NCBI GenBank assembly: GCA_016700175.1
Contig: CP065003.1
Span: 940,001-1,004,000, forward strand
DNA: 64,000 nt
From: Acidobacteriota bacterium
GTDB taxonomy: Bacteria > Acidobacteriota > Blastocatellia > Pyrinomonadales > Pyrinomonadaceae
Direction of reading: 5' to 3'
Under the pieces are notes generated by a model. It saw only the letters and a list, made by a program, of their open reading frames with translations. It did no database searches and was not told the DNA's origin. How positions within the stretch are numbered: the stretch's first letter is position 1; the number at the start of each line of letters is the position of its first letter. Of the stretch, positions 44,724-58,016 are shown one piece after another. A program made the translations under genes and the position numbers.

Positions 44724-45007
44724 GTTGAGATCGAAGACGGAGGGAGCCGGCCGGTTCCGCCGTCACATACTTTTGGCAAGATGCCGTTAAAGAACTTTGC
44801 GTTTTTGACATCAACTACGACGTGCCTCACGGCACGGTAAACGGGCGTGTGTAATCACTCGCCGGGCAAAGTCGCTCTTGTCAGATCAGATCATTTAGTA
44901 GTTGCGGAATCTTTAGAACACCCGGTCTTTTCCCAGAGCTAACCCGGCGGTTGGAAACTTTGGACAGGTGTGCGCTTTTCAAGCGTGTGGATTCCGGTGA
45001 AGGGTAA
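44724..45007. other. Leader region between tRNA-Val and thrS
   Basis: 284 bases with no gene seen. It contains short inverted words (GTGCCTCACGGCAC at 44822-44835; GTGCGCTTTTCAAGCGTGTG near 44970) that might form hairpins in the thrS 5' leader. I could not recognise a T-box (no conserved T-box sequence) or another known riboswitch. Confidence 0.4.
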
Positions 45008-46975
45008 ATGAGCGAGATCAGCGTCAAGTACGGCGGCGAGAGCGGTTCCGTCCCTCCGGGGAGCAGCGTTCTCGACGCCATAAAACAGTTCGACCGCGAT
45101 GCGTCCAAGTCGGCGCTGGCGGCGAAGGTCAACGGCGAGGAATTCGACCTCGACCGCGAGCTGCCAATGAACGGCGAGCTCGAGATCGAGGCGATCGTTC
45201 CGGGCACAAGGGACGGTCTCGAGGTACTTCGGCATTCGACCGCGCATCTTCTTGCGGCTGCAGTGCTCGACCTTTATCCGGGCACGAAGCTCGGGATCGG
45301 GCCCGCTCTGCTCGACGATCCGCGCTACGGATTCTTCTACGACGTGATCACGCCGGAGCCGCTTTCTGTTGACGATCTTCCGAAGATCGAGAAGCGGATG
45401 CAGCAGATGGCGAAGCGCAACCTGAAGTACCGCCGCGAGAACGTCTCGAAGGAGAAGATCCTTGACATATTCGAAGGACGAAGCGAGCCGCTCAAGTGCG
45501 AGCTGATCGACGAGAAGGTCGAGGGCGACGCGAGTATTTACTACATCGACGACTCGCCTTTCATAGATTTCTGCCTGGGGCCGCACGTGCCGCACACCGG
45601 CAAACTGAAGGCATTCAAGCTTCTCGCGATCGCGGGCGCCTACTGGAAAGGCGATGCAGAGCGCGAGCAGATGCAGAGGATCTACGGGACCGCGTTTTTC
45701 TCAAAGGAGGAGCTCGACGCCTGGCTGAAGCAGCGCGAGGAAGCGGCGAAACGCGACCACCGCAAGCTCGGGCAGGAGCTCGACCTGTTCTCGATCCAGG
45801 ACGACTACGGGCAGGGACTGATCCTGTGGCACCCGAAAGGCGGGATCATCCGGCAGGAGATGGAGAACTACCTGAAGGAAAAGCTCAGGGATTTCGATTA
45901 CAGTTTCGTCCACACGCCGCATATCGCCAAGAGGGACCTCTGGAGGATCAGCGGGCACGAGGACAATTACGCGGATTCAATGTATTCGCCGACCAGTATC
46001 GAGGAGGTCGAATACAGGCTGAAGCCCATGAACTGCCCCTTGCACATAGGCATTTATAAGTCCTCGATGCGGTCGTACAGGGACCTGCCGCAGCGCTATT
46101 CCGAAATGGGCACCGTTTACAGGGCAGAACTTTCGGGCACGCTCCACGGATTGATGCGCGTGCGCGGGTTCACCGTCGACGACGCTCATCTGTTCGTACG
46201 GCCGGACCAGGTATTGAAAGAGGTGGGCGACTGCCTCGATTTCGCGATTCAAGTGTTCGAGACGTTCGGATTTGACAAGGTGTCGTTCGAGCTTTCGGTC
46301 CGCGGCGAAGCCGAGAACAAGAAATTCCTGGGCGCGGACGAAGATTGGGAACAGGCGGAAGCGTCGCTTGCCGCGGCACTCGACGAAAGGAACATAGGAT
46401 TCGAAAGGATCGAGGGCGAGGCCGCGTTTTACGGGCCCAAGATCGACATCAAGATCGAGGACGCCATCGGCAGGACCTGGCAGCTGGGCACGATCCAGGT
46501 GGATTTCAACCTGCCGGAGCGGTTCGGGCTCGAGTACACCGGAGAGGACAATCAGCCGCACAGGCCGTACATGATCCACAGGGCTTTGTTCGGATCGATC
46601 GAAAGGTTCTTCGGCGTGATGCTTGAGCATTTCGGGGGCGCGCTTCCCTTCTGGCTGGCGCCGGTCCAGGTGGCGGTTCTTCCGATCACCGACCGTGTCA
46701 ATGATTACGCCGAATCGGTAGCTGCGAAGCTGAAGGCCGCGGACCTGCGGGTCGAAGCGAACCTGAGGAGCGACAAGATCGGCGCGAAGATTCGCGACGC
46801 CCAGCTTCAGAAGGTCCCGTTCATGCTGGTCGTCGGCGACCAGGAGCTCGAAGCCGGCATCGTCGCGGTCCGCGAGCGGTCGAAGGGAGATTTGGGCACG
46901 ATGGGCGTCGAAGAGTTCATTGAGCGCGCGAGGAATCTCAGGGACGATCGCGCGATCGACAACGGATCGTTTTGA
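45008..46975 (+). CDS. thrS: Threonyl-tRNA synthetase
   Basis: 655 residues. N-terminal TGS domain (1-62, with PPGSSVLDAIKQF), editing domain with HSTAHLLAAAV (HxxxH), class II catalytic core with motif 2 (RYSEMGTVYRAELSGTLHGLMRVRGF) and the zinc-binding cysteine in KPMNCPLH, and C-terminal anticodon-binding domain (PVQVAVLPITDRVNDYAESVAAKL). It charges tRNA-Thr. It heads thrS-infC-rpmI-rplT-pheS, a widely conserved order in bacteria. Confidence 0.97.
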   Translation: MSEISVKYGGESGSVPPGSSVLDAIKQFDRDASKSALAAKVNGEEFDLDRELPMNGELEIEAIVPGTRDGLEVLRHSTAHLLAAAVLDLYPGTKLGIGPALLDDPRYGFFYDVITPEPLSVDDLPKIEKRMQQMAKRNLKYRRENVSKEKILDIFEGRSEPLKCELIDEKVEGDASIYYIDDSPFIDFCLGPHVPHTGKLKAFKLLAIAGAYWKGDAEREQMQRIYGTAFFSKEELDAWLKQREEAAKRDHRKLGQELDLFSIQDDYGQGLILWHPKGGIIRQEMENYLKEKLRDFDYSFVHTPHIAKRDLWRISGHEDNYADSMYSPTSIEEVEYRLKPMNCPLHIGIYKSSMRSYRDLPQRYSEMGTVYRAELSGTLHGLMRVRGFTVDDAHLFVRPDQVLKEVGDCLDFAIQVFETFGFDKVSFELSVRGEAENKKFLGADEDWEQAEASLAAALDERNIGFERIEGEAAFYGPKIDIKIEDAIGRTWQLGTIQVDFNLPERFGLEYTGEDNQPHRPYMIHRALFGSIERFFGVMLEHFGGALPFWLAPVQVAVLPITDRVNDYAESVAAKLKAADLRVEANLRSDKIGAKIRDAQLQKVPFMLVVGDQELEAGIVAVRERSKGDLGTMGVEEFIERARNLRDDRAIDNGSF

Positions 46976-47113
46976 ATGCGGCCGGGAGCCTGAAATAATG
47001 GTATTTCGGCGGCGCATCTTGTAGAATCGGGCTTTGTCGCCGGGCGAACAGCGTACGGCATTTGAACACGGTATAGTCGGCGGAAGAATTCCGCTTTTGC
47101 TTCAACCACAGAA

Positions 47114-47129
47114 CGGAGGTGCAGAGATA
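47114..47129 (+). promoter_or_regulatory. infC ribosome site with ATA start
   Basis: GGAGGT (47115-47120) lies 6 bases before ATA at 47127, the position where the IF-3 protein should begin (I/M-ARRFSRNRP). No ATG, GTG or TTG in this frame is correctly placed. Rare start codons (usually AUU) are a known feature of infC and allow IF-3 to limit its own synthesis; here the codon is AUA. Confidence 0.65.
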
Positions 47130-47684
47130 GCTAGAAGATTCAGCAGAAACCGCCCGAAGCGGTTCAGAGGACCGCAGCACAGGACCAACGAGAGGATACG
47201 GATCCCTTCAGTCCGAGTAGTGAACGAAGAAGGCGAACAGATCGGCGTAATGGACACAAGAGACGCCATCGCACGCGCCAGGGAGCTTGGGCTTGACCTG
47301 GTCGAGATCGCGCCGCAGGCGAAACCGCCGGTCTGCAAGATAATCGATTACGGCAAGTTTCTTTACGAAGAGAAGAAAAAGAAACAGGAAGCCAAGAAGA
47401 AGCAGACGACGGTTACTGTAAAAGAGATCAAATTCAGACCCGCGACCGACGACCACGATTACAGTTACAGGGCGAAGCGGGCGCACGAGTGGCTCGAGGA
47501 AGGCGACAAGGTCCGTGCGACCATCGCCTTCAGGGGACGGGAGATGTCCCACAGGGAGCTTGGAAGGGACATTCTGGACAGGCTGGCGGAAGAGCTGGCG
47601 GAGGTGGCTGAGATCGAGGTGGCCCCGAAAATGGAAGGCTACCAGATGTTCACGATATTCTCTCCGAAGAAGAAGAAACAGTAG
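47127..47684 (+). CDS. infC: Translation initiation factor IF-3
   Basis: 185 residues counting from ATA 47127 as start. N-terminal domain HRTNERIRIPSVRVVNEEGEQIGVM, linker rich in lysine (YEEKKKKQEAKKKQ), C-terminal domain EIKFRPATDDHDYSYRAKRAHEWLEEGDKVRATIAFRGREM. It binds 30S, selects against wrong start codons and keeps the subunits apart. A longer in-frame reading from TTG 47034 would add 31 residues without homology. Followed by rpmI 19 bases on. Confidence 0.93.
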   Translation: MARRFSRNRPKRFRGPQHRTNERIRIPSVRVVNEEGEQIGVMDTRDAIARARELGLDLVEIAPQAKPPVCKIIDYGKFLYEEKKKKQEAKKKQTTVTVKEIKFRPATDDHDYSYRAKRAHEWLEEGDKVRATIAFRGREMSHRELGRDILDRLAEELAEVAEIEVAPKMEGYQMFTIFSPKKKKQ

Positions 47685-47703
47685 ATAACGGAAGGTTAAC
47701 GAA

Positions 47704-47907
47704 ATGCCAAAACTTAAGACACACAAGGGCGCGGCGAAGCGATTCCGAAGGACGGCCACGGGCAAGTTCAAGCGCGGAAAGTCTCACGCCCGCCACATAT
47801 TGACGAAGAAGTCGGCGAAGCGTAAGCGCAAGCTCGATATCGATACATATATTTCCAAGGCCGACCAGAAACTGGTCGAAGAAATGCTGCCTTACGGAAG
47901 AAACTAG
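47704..47907 (+). CDS. rpmI: 50S ribosomal protein L35
   Basis: 67 residues, [24 protein letters not shown], very basic, with the [17 protein letters not shown] segment typical of bL35. Between infC and rplT as in most bacteria. Confidence 0.97.
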   Translation: MPKLKTHKGAAKRFRRTATGKFKRGKSHARHILTKKSAKRKRKLDIDTYISKADQKLVEEMLPYGRN

Positions 47908-47950
47908 TCCGTTCGGCGAGATCATTTTCTGATCGGGGAGTCATTTAGCG

Positions 47951-48322
47951 ATGCCAAGAGTAAAAAGAGGAAACAGCAGACTTAACAAGAGAAAGAAGAT
48001 CCTTGGAATGGCCAAGGGTTACCGCGGTACTAAGTCGAAGCTTTACCGTTCGGCCAAGGAAAGCGTCGAAAAAGCGCTTCAGTATTCGTACGTCGGGCGC
48101 AAGCGCAAGAAGCGCGACTTCAGGCGGCTTTGGATCGTTAGGATCAACGCCGCGGCGAGAAACCACGGGATGAGCTATTCCCAGTTCATGCACGGAATGA
48201 AGCTCGCGGAGATCGAGCTTGACCGCAAGATACTTGCCGATCTCGCTGTGAAACAGCCGGAGGCGTTCGAGGCGATCGCCGGAAAGGCAAAGGAAGCGAT
48301 CGCGGCGAACGGCAAGGGCTGA
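47951..48322 (+). CDS. rplT: 50S ribosomal protein L20
   Basis: 123 residues, [26 protein letters not shown]...[22 protein letters not shown], a classic bL20. It binds 23S rRNA early in 50S assembly; in some bacteria it also represses its own operon. A strong terminator-like hairpin lies 27 bases downstream, before pheS. Confidence 0.97.
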   Translation: MPRVKRGNSRLNKRKKILGMAKGYRGTKSKLYRSAKESVEKALQYSYVGRKRKKRDFRRLWIVRINAAARNHGMSYSQFMHGMKLAEIELDRKILADLAVKQPEAFEAIAGKAKEAIAANGKG

Positions 48323-48349
48323 TCGGCCGGTATCCAGAACCTTCAGAAG

Positions 48350-48393
48350 GCACAGGCAGATTCGTTCCGGCGGATTTGTCTGTGCGGCTTTTT
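48350..48393 (+). terminator. Terminator or attenuator between rplT and pheS
   Basis: GCACAGGCAGATTCG (48350-48364), loop TTCCGG, CGGATTTGTCTGTGC (48371-48385): a 15-bp stem with three G-U pairs, followed by GGCTTTTT. Strong intrinsic terminator; partial read-through or attenuation of pheS is possible. Confidence 0.75.
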
Positions 48394-48428
48394 AGGGCCG
48401 GTTTTCCCGGGATCCGCGTTTGGAATCG

Positions 48429-49529
48429 ATGCAGGAAGAAAAGCGACAGATAGAGGTCATACGCGAAAGGTTCGGCACCGAGTTCGAGCGGTTCGTCAAC
48501 TTCCGCAAAGAGGAGTTCGGCGATCTGACTCTTGCGGCGGCCGAGCGTTTGAAGAAAGAGCTGGAAGACCTGCGAGTGAAGCACACGGGCAAGAAGAGCC
48601 CGCTCTCGGGTGCCAAACGCCTGATCGGCAAGATCGCTCCGGAGAACCGCGCTGAATTCGGAAAGTTCGTTCAGAAGATTAGCGGCGAGATTGAATCCGC
48701 GCTGGACGAGGCCGAAGATCGGCTCGGAAATTACATTCTCAAGACGCGGACGGAGCGAGAGACGATCGACGTGACGCTCCCGGGGAGAAGGCCGCAGCCC
48801 GGACACCTTCATCCGATCACGCTGCTCCGGCAGCGGATCGAGGACATCTTCGTGTCGATGGGCTATGCGATCGAGGACGATCGCGAGATCGAGACCGACT
48901 ATTACAATTTCGACGCTCTGAACATCCCCGAGCACCATCCTGCGCGCGAGTCCCAGGACACTTTCTACACGACGGGAGGCTTCGCCCTGCGGTCGCAGAC
49001 ATCGACGGTGCAGATCAGGGCGATGGAGAGAAGAGGCGTACCGATCCGTATCATTGCGCCCGGACGGGTCTTCCGCCGCGACACGCCCGACCAGACCCAC
49101 ACGCCGATGTTCCACCAGATCGAAGGACTGTGCGTGGACAAGGGCATAAACATGTCGCACCTAAAGGGTACGGTCACCGAGTGGCTTCGGCGGATGTACG
49201 GGAAAGAGACGAAGACCCGTTTCCGGCCGAGTTACTTCCCTTTCACGGAGCCGAGCGCCGAGTTCGATTTCTCGTGCTTCAAGTGCGACGGGACCGGCGA
49301 GTTCGAAGGCGACAAATGCGGCACGTGCCGCGGTTCGGGCTGGATCGAGCTCGGCGGCTGCGGGATGGTCCACCCGAACGTCCTGGAAAACTGCGGCGTC
49401 GATCACAAGGTCTATTCCGGATTCGCGTTCGGCTTCGGCCTGGAGCGTATGTGCGCGCTTATGTACTCGCTGGATGACATACGCCTGATGTTCGAGAACG
49501 ACGTGCGGTTCCTGAAGCAGTTCCACTGA
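48429..49529 (+). CDS. pheS: Phenylalanyl-tRNA synthetase alpha subunit
   Basis: 366 residues from ATG 48429; an in-frame TTG at 48420 is a possible alternative. N-terminal coiled coil, then [29 protein letters not shown], motif 2 ([23 protein letters not shown]) and motif 3 ([13 protein letters not shown]). The [22 protein letters not shown] insertion has two CxxC-type pairs, probably a small zinc knuckle seen in some lineages. Works as an alpha2-beta2 complex with PheT, whose gene lies 4 kb on. Confidence 0.96.
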   Translation: MQEEKRQIEVIRERFGTEFERFVNFRKEEFGDLTLAAAERLKKELEDLRVKHTGKKSPLSGAKRLIGKIAPENRAEFGKFVQKISGEIESALDEAEDRLGNYILKTRTERETIDVTLPGRRPQPGHLHPITLLRQRIEDIFVSMGYAIEDDREIETDYYNFDALNIPEHHPARESQDTFYTTGGFALRSQTSTVQIRAMERRGVPIRIIAPGRVFRRDTPDQTHTPMFHQIEGLCVDKGINMSHLKGTVTEWLRRMYGKETKTRFRPSYFPFTEPSAEFDFSCFKCDGTGEFEGDKCGTCRGSGWIELGGCGMVHPNVLENCGVDHKVYSGFAFGFGLERMCALMYSLDDIRLMFENDVRFLKQFH

Positions 49530-49865
49530 GCTGCGGCCCCGAGTACCGATCTGTTGCCCTCCATTGAGAGAACCGCGTGTCCGGCACGGCCTTTCCATCT
49601 GTCTCGCTGCCCTTCGAACCTCTCACCCATTCGATCCGGAACCCCTTGAATCCGGCGCAGGCCTTCCACATTTGACCTTGCCAAACGAAACAACCATCTT
49701 TTACAATGTTTAACGCGGCGTAATCCCGACGCCGACAAGCTGTCCCCGAATAAGAGCGGTTCGAATCAAGCCGGCCTTCGAAGTTCCAATGGCCCGCTTC
49801 CCCCCAAAGTAACGAACCTGCTTCCGTTTATCTTTCAAATGCAACAGGACCCAATCCGAGGAACT
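49530..49865. other. Intergenic region pheS to histidine kinase
   Basis: 336 bases. No recognisable gene, RNA or repeat module and no clear terminator was seen. A ribosome site (GAGGA) precedes the ATG at 49866. Confidence 0.5.
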
Positions 49866-53417
<3,552 letters not shown>

Positions 53418-53555
53418 GTGCATCCGAACACCTCCGATTTACATTCTTTCCGTCCTGCATTAAATTTGTAGCTTGAAACTTTGACCGGTCTCCGGTTTTT
53501 TTTGTTTTCGGGCCTGGAAATGTATTGTTCCGGGAGACGAAAACCCGGAGTCCGG

Positions 53556-55619
53556 ATGTTCGTTATGAATATCAGCTACGAATGGCTCCAGGACTTTGTC
53601 GACGTCGATCTTTCGGCTGAGGACCTCGCGAACAAGCTCACGTTGATAGGGCTTGAACTTGAGGGGCTTCACCGGTCGGGCGACGACTGGATCTTTGATA
53701 TAGAGACGACCTCGAACCGCGGCGACTGCCTGTCCCATATGGGCGTCGCACGCGAAGTCGCGGCGGCGACTGGCAAGGCGTTGAAGACTGCCGAGCCCAA
53801 GGTCCCGATGGCCGCCGCAGCGGACGGGCTCGTTACCATTGAGGATCCGGACCTCTGCCTCAGGTTCACGGCGCGGATCATCAGGGATGTGAAGATAGGG
53901 CCATCACCCGAATGGCTGATCAGGCGGCTCGAAGCCGTCGGGGAGCGTTCGATCAGCAACATCGCGGATATCACGAATTACGTAATGCATGCCCTCGGCC
54001 AGCCTATGCATGCCTTCGACCTGGACAAGCTCGAAGGCGGCCGCATCGTGGTCCGCAGAGCGAAAAAAGGCGAAAGGATCGTGACCCTTGACGAGGTCGA
54101 GCGTGAGCTCGGTCAATCGGTGCTGGCCATTTGCGACACCGACAAGCCGGTTGCGGTCGGCGGAGTGATGGGAGGCGAGTATTCGGGGATCGGCTCTGAA
54201 ACCGTCAACGTCCTTCTCGAGGTCGCGTACTTCAATCCGCACAGCATTCGCGCGACATCCCGCGACCTGGGCCTTTCGACCGAGGCAAGCTACCGCTTTG
54301 AGCGCGGCGTCGACATCGAGAACGTGGTCCGGGCTTCGAATTATGCCGCGGCGCTGATCGTGGAGCTTGCAGGAGGCGAGATCGGCGAATTCGCCGATGC
54401 CTATCCTGCGGCTCCGGAACGTGTTCTGATCGAAGCTCCGGACCTGGGTTCCGAGATCACGCGTCTTTCCGGACTCGAGACCTCTGACCGTGAGGCTGAC
54501 GGAATACTCGCCTCCCTTGGGATCGAGAGAATGTCTGAGGGAGTGTATGTTTCCCCGACCTGGCGCCACGACCTTGGTATCGAAGAGGACCTGGTCGAAG
54601 AGGTGGTCCGGATCAAAGGCTACGACACCATCGGCGAAGCGGTTCCCGCGGGCGGAACATCGGGCGAATACCAGCCCTCCGAAGAGAGAAAGCGGCGGCT
54701 TCGGTACACGCTGGCCTCGCTCGGGTTCGACGAGGCGATCTCTTACAGTTTCATCGACGCGGGACAACGGGGCGCATTCGAGCCCGTTCCTTCGCTCAAG
54801 ATCGGAGATGAAGATCCGTTCGTCGAGATCCGGGACCCGATAATCGAGGGCGCCTCGATGATGAGGCCTTCACTGCTCCCCGGCCTTCTTGCCGCCGTCA
54901 GGACAAATTTCAATCATCGGAACCGCGATCTTCAGCTTTTTGAGATCGGGAAGGTTTTTGCGTCGGACAACAGCGAGGATGGACTTCCTTTGGAGAAGGA
55001 GCTTCTCGCGTTTGCCCTTACGGGGGCGGAGAGACTTGCCGGCAAAGAGACCGCCGGACGGAAACTCGATTTCTTCGATCTCAAGGGTGCACTAGAGTCC
55101 GCATTCGACGCACTCCGGATCCCGCCTCCGGAGCTTGGCGCGTGCAAGATCAGGCACCTTCAGGGAGGTCAGGCGGCGGAGATCTCTTTCAAAGGCCGCG
55201 CTGTCGGATTCATAGGCAGACTCGATCCCGCGATCGAAGAATCGTACAAGTTCCGCCAGCCGGTCTTCGTCGCGGAGGTTGATCTAGAAAGCCTCGTGAG
55301 TGAGAGCGAGACGCCGCCCGCGTACGAAAAGCTTCCCGTCTACCCTTCGGTTTTCAGGGATGTGACGATGACCATCGCCCGGGGCGTCACGTTTGACGAC
55401 GTGCGGAGCGCGATCGCGGGGCAAGGATACGAACTGTGCCGGAAGGTCTCGTACGTCGATGTGTTCGAAGGCAAGGGACTTCCCGACGACAAACGCGCGT
55501 TGACCGTGCGCCTGGAATACCGATCGGACGAACGTACGCTGACCGAGGAAGAGGTGGACGCTGTCCACGCCGAAATACTCTCGAATCTCGCTTCGAAGAT
55601 AGACTTCGAGCAGCGATAG
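53556..55619 (+). CDS. pheT: Phenylalanyl-tRNA synthetase beta subunit
   Basis: 687 residues from ATG 53556, preceded by GGAG; ATG 53565 ([14 protein letters not shown]) is the other option, and the in-frame ATG at 53481 is too far upstream. It lacks the tRNA-binding (EMAP) insertion of long PheT forms: B3/B4 domain follows almost directly ([19 protein letters not shown]), then B5, the catalytic-like core and the C-terminal FDX-ACB domain ([21 protein letters not shown]). Short PheT forms of about 650-690 residues exist in several phyla. Partner of pheS. Confidence 0.94.
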   Translation: MFVMNISYEWLQDFVDVDLSAEDLANKLTLIGLELEGLHRSGDDWIFDIETTSNRGDCLSHMGVAREVAAATGKALKTAEPKVPMAAAADGLVTIEDPDLCLRFTARIIRDVKIGPSPEWLIRRLEAVGERSISNIADITNYVMHALGQPMHAFDLDKLEGGRIVVRRAKKGERIVTLDEVERELGQSVLAICDTDKPVAVGGVMGGEYSGIGSETVNVLLEVAYFNPHSIRATSRDLGLSTEASYRFERGVDIENVVRASNYAAALIVELAGGEIGEFADAYPAAPERVLIEAPDLGSEITRLSGLETSDREADGILASLGIERMSEGVYVSPTWRHDLGIEEDLVEEVVRIKGYDTIGEAVPAGGTSGEYQPSEERKRRLRYTLASLGFDEAISYSFIDAGQRGAFEPVPSLKIGDEDPFVEIRDPIIEGASMMRPSLLPGLLAAVRTNFNHRNRDLQLFEIGKVFASDNSEDGLPLEKELLAFALTGAERLAGKETAGRKLDFFDLKGALESAFDALRIPPPELGACKIRHLQGGQAAEISFKGRAVGFIGRLDPAIEESYKFRQPVFVAEVDLESLVSESETPPAYEKLPVYPSVFRDVTMTIARGVTFDDVRSAIAGQGYELCRKVSYVDVFEGKGLPDDKRALTVRLEYRSDERTLTEEEVDAVHAEILSNLASKIDFEQR

Positions 55620-55639
55620 GCACGCCGGATGGGAATCGC

Positions 55640-55667
55640 TTGCAGTTTCCCCTAAACGCTTTATAAT
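55640..55667 (+). promoter_or_regulatory. Promoter for the zapB-like/zapA genes
   Basis: TTGCAG (55640-55645), 16 bases, TATAAT (55662-55667), 45 bases before the ATG at 55712. The -10 is perfect. Confidence 0.55.
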
Positions 55668-55711
55668 CTTACCGCGCAGTCCTCAATCTTCTATACAATC
55701 TGGAGTCGCTA

Positions 55712-55996
55712 ATGAACGGTTTGGCTGGAATGGAGAAGTTTTCGCATCTCGAAGACAAGATCTACCTTACGATCGAGTTCGCAAAAAAGATAAGGGAAGA
55801 GAACGAGAAGATCGAAACCGAGATGACGGACCTCCGGGACCAGATATCCGATCTGAAAGCGCAAAACGCCGAAATGGAGAAGAAGATCGAAGGACTTATG
55901 AGCGAGCGCGACGCCATCCAGCTCAAGATCGAGGCGATGCTCGACGCCATCACGGTGATCGAGCCGGAAGTCGGAGAGGTCTTTCAGGGACGCTGA
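55712..55996 (+). CDS. Coiled-coil protein, ZapB-like
   Basis: 94 residues, almost entirely coiled coil: FSHLEDKIYLTIEFAKKIRE then ENEKIETEMTDLRDQISDLK with heptads to the C-terminus. ZapB of gamma-proteobacteria is a similar small coiled coil that works with ZapA at the division ring. Here it is 2 bases upstream of zapA in one operon, which supports the division role. The identification is by architecture and position. Confidence 0.65.
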   Translation: MNGLAGMEKFSHLEDKIYLTIEFAKKIREENEKIETEMTDLRDQISDLKAQNAEMEKKIEGLMSERDAIQLKIEAMLDAITVIEPEVGEVFQGR

Positions 55997-55998
55997 GG

Positions 55999-56349
55999 AT
56001 GAACGAATACAAGGACAAATCAGAACAGGCCGCTCAGTCGATACGGGTCGAGATCTACAACCAGACCTACAACATAAGATCGGACGGTGACAACGACTAC
56101 ATTCTGAAGCTCGCCGAGTACGTGGACGACAAGATGCGCGATATCGCGTCGGGGACGCTGACCGTTGATTCGCTGAAGGTCGCGATCCTCGCCGCGCTCC
56201 ACATCGCCGACGAACATCATCGTCTGCAGGCCGAACTTGAGCAGAACGACGCTCAGCTGGCTTCCAGAAGCGCAGAGTGCGCGGATCTTCTCGACCGGTT
56301 TCTGAAACAGAAGGACCCCGTCTCGCACGAGATCGAGATGGAACAGTAG
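55999..56349 (+). CDS. zapA: Cell division protein ZapA
   Basis: 116 residues. SIRVEIYNQTYNIRSDGDNDYILKLAEYVDDKMRDIA is the ZapA N-terminal domain, followed by SLKVAILAALHIADEHHRLQ and a coiled coil. ZapA cross-links FtsZ filaments. It is followed by a strong terminator and then a 6S RNA candidate, the zapA-ssrS order seen in many bacteria. Confidence 0.9.
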   Translation: MNEYKDKSEQAAQSIRVEIYNQTYNIRSDGDNDYILKLAEYVDDKMRDIASGTLTVDSLKVAILAALHIADEHHRLQAELEQNDAQLASRSAECADLLDRFLKQKDPVSHEIEMEQ

Positions 56350-56373
56350 TTCTGATCCATTCAGGTGTTTCGG

Positions 56374-56400
56374 TCCGGCGCCGGGCGCCGGATTTTCTTT
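56374..56400 (+). terminator. Rho-independent terminator after zapA
   Basis: TCCGGCGC-CGG-GCGCCGGA, a perfect 8-bp stem with 3-base loop, followed by TTTTCTTTG. It separates zapA from the 6S RNA candidate. Confidence 0.85.
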
Positions 56401-56410
56401 GTTCTTTCAG

Positions 56411-56670
56411 GGTCAGTAGGCGTGTGTTAGACTGTTTATCAGGCGGAAGCACTTTCTGAGTGGTTCGTGCTGAGGCAATAAACATATTGAGCCAACATTT
56501 GAATGAACGGGAGGCCGATGCTGTCTTCCGGTGCGATCTTTCGAGGTTAAAGATCGCCGTAGGAAGCGGCTTTGATACCCTCGGGTAGAAGGCCACCCAC
56601 CTGTTGAATACAGGTTCAATTCACTTGTCCTCACACGGCTATCTCGGTTGACTGCCGCCTACACATCCGA
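56411..56670 (+). ncRNA. ssrS: 6S RNA candidate
   Basis: Position (directly after zapA) and sequence both fit 6S RNA, the regulator that binds sigma70-RNA polymerase by mimicking an open promoter. A terminal stem GTAGGCG (56416-56422) pairs with CGCCTAC (56656-56662). The 5' strand of the central bubble has TTGAGCCAACATTT, and the 3' half has CCACCTGTTGAATACAGGTT, both reminiscent of known 6S RNAs. Exact ends are uncertain. No ORF occupies the region. Confidence 0.6.
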
Positions 56671-56743
56671 TCGGTGATGCGCGATTTTGACAGTTCAAAG
56701 ACTTGCGCATCACCTTTCATTTTTTTTGGACTCATATTTTTCG

Positions 56744-57523
56744 ATGCGAATCCTGTTCATAGGCGACGTGGTAGCCCGGTCCGGACGGCGTGCCGTCCTT
56801 AACCATATTTCCGAGCTCCGCAACAAGCACGAGATCGACGCGGTGCTGATGAACGCGGAAAACGTCGCAGGCGGGTTCTCGATCACGGCTCCGATAGCCA
56901 GGGAACTCTTCGATTCCGGCGTCGACGTGATGACTTCCGGGAACCACATCTTCGACAAGAAAGAGGTCGTTCCGTACATACGAAAGGAAAAGAGACTGAT
57001 CCGTCCGGCGAACTATCCTCCGGGAACTCCCGGTAAAGGCCTTTTCGAGGGAAAGATCGCCGGCCGCCGGGTCGCAGTGATCAATCTCCTGGGGCGTGTC
57101 TTTATGCCGCCGGTCGATGATCCGTTCCGCGCGGTGGATGAATGCCTCTCGGGTCTCGATCCCGGCACGAAGATACGCATCGTCGATATGCACTGCGAGG
57201 CGACGTCTGAAAAATACGCGATGGGCTGGTACCTTGACGGACGCGTTTCACTTGTCGTCGGAACTCACACCCACGTGCCGACTGCCGACGAAAGGATCCT
57301 CGAAGGCGGAACCGCTTATGTCACCGACATAGGAATGACCGGCAGCTACGCCGGTGTGATCGGAATGAATAAGGAAGACGTCCTGGAAAGGTTTACGATA
57401 ATGCCCCACAACCGCGCGGGCCACAGCAAGGGCTCGGTCTGGATCTGCTATGTCGTCGCCGAGATCGACGACGAGACAGGCAAGGCCGTGAGCTTCGAGC
57501 GGCATCGGTACGAGGTCTCGTAA
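56744..57523 (+). CDS. YmdB family metallophosphoesterase (TIGR00282 type)
   Basis: 259 residues from ATG 56744 ([18 protein letters not shown]), the family's usual N-terminus. Metal-binding motifs: GDV near residue 8, [28 protein letters not shown] and [14 protein letters not shown]. In Bacillus, YmdB is a 2',3'-cyclic nucleotide phosphodiesterase affecting biofilm and motility; here only the biochemical class can be inferred. It stands 70 bases after the 6S RNA candidate. Confidence 0.92.
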   Translation: MRILFIGDVVARSGRRAVLNHISELRNKHEIDAVLMNAENVAGGFSITAPIARELFDSGVDVMTSGNHIFDKKEVVPYIRKEKRLIRPANYPPGTPGKGLFEGKIAGRRVAVINLLGRVFMPPVDDPFRAVDECLSGLDPGTKIRIVDMHCEATSEKYAMGWYLDGRVSLVVGTHTHVPTADERILEGGTAYVTDIGMTGSYAGVIGMNKEDVLERFTIMPHNRAGHSKGSVWICYVVAEIDDETGKAVSFERHRYEVS

Positions 57524-57524
57524 G

Positions 57525-57578
57525 CCGTTTAGAGCAGGGGTGCGCGCTGCCCAAGCCGTGCACTGCAAGGCTGATAAC
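57525..57578. repeat. Diverged module A / 144-bp element fragment
   Basis: CGTTTAGAGCAGGGGTGCGC followed by GCTGCCCAAGCCGTGCACTG and CAAGGCTGA, a decayed copy of the left part of the element at 15037 and 17276. It lies between the YmdB-type gene and the DUF4926 gene. Confidence 0.5.
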
Positions 57579-57582
57579 CAAC

Positions 57583-57813
57583 TCACTTCGAATCTATAGG
57601 TTTAGGCTCGATCAGATCATCTGTGGCCGCTGCAGTTCCTAGAGAATTCCCTTCGGAATCGAAAAACTCGACCTCATAAACAGGAGGGGTCTTGGAGAGA
57701 ATCAGGACTATCGCCCCTGTTGTCCCTTTCGGTAAAACGACGTCTTTGCCCTTCCAATCTTGGAATTCGATCCGCGATTTCGACTTAACTACATCGTGTT
57801 CTGCAAACGACAT
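57583..57813 (-). CDS. DUF4926 domain protein
   Basis: 76 residues from ATG 57813 (MSFAEHDVVKSKSRIEF); three more in-frame codons upstream end in TTG. The SH3-like pattern LPKGTTGAIVLILSKTPPVYEVEFFDSEG matches DUF4926 proteins, found next to toxin and immunity genes in various bacteria. No toxin partner is visible here. Function unknown. Confidence 0.7.
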   Translation of the reverse strand: MSFAEHDVVKSKSRIEFQDWKGKDVVLPKGTTGAIVLILSKTPPVYEVEFFDSEGNSLGTAAATDDLIEPKPIDSK

Positions 57814-57822
57814 CGATTGCAA

Positions 57823-58016
57823 ACGTTTACAGAAGATTCGGAACCCTGAACGTATGTCGGTCGCGTTGCCGCCGCTACGCGGCTAGAAGTCCGGGGGGCG
57901 TGGCTTCCCCGGTCTCAAGACCGGGGCAAAGATACATCGTCCCTGCGGGACGCCTGTCTTTCTTTGAACTTTTACCTTGAACTTTGAACGCAGCTTGGAA
58001 CCTGGAACTTGGAACC
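57823..58016. repeat. Palindromes and GGAACCTGGAACTT-type words
   Basis: CCCCGGTCTCAAGACCGGGG (57917-57936) and CGTCCCTGCGGGACG (57950-57964) palindromes, then TTGAACTTTGAAC/GGAACCTGGAACTTGGAACC tandem words like those at 44515-44560. No gene seen. Confidence 0.5.

Noticed and set aside
44804..44850. Second TTGACA after the tRNA as a thrS promoter
   Set aside because: No acceptable -10 hexamer at 16-18 bases; the nearest candidate is about 27 bases away.
44724..45007. T-box or other riboswitch upstream of thrS
   Set aside because: No conserved T-box sequence or specifier-loop pattern found; only weak hairpins.
47034..47126. N-terminal extension of IF-3 from TTG 47034
   Set aside because: The added 31 residues have no IF-3 similarity, and the GGAGGT ribosome site lies inside the extension just before ATA 47127.
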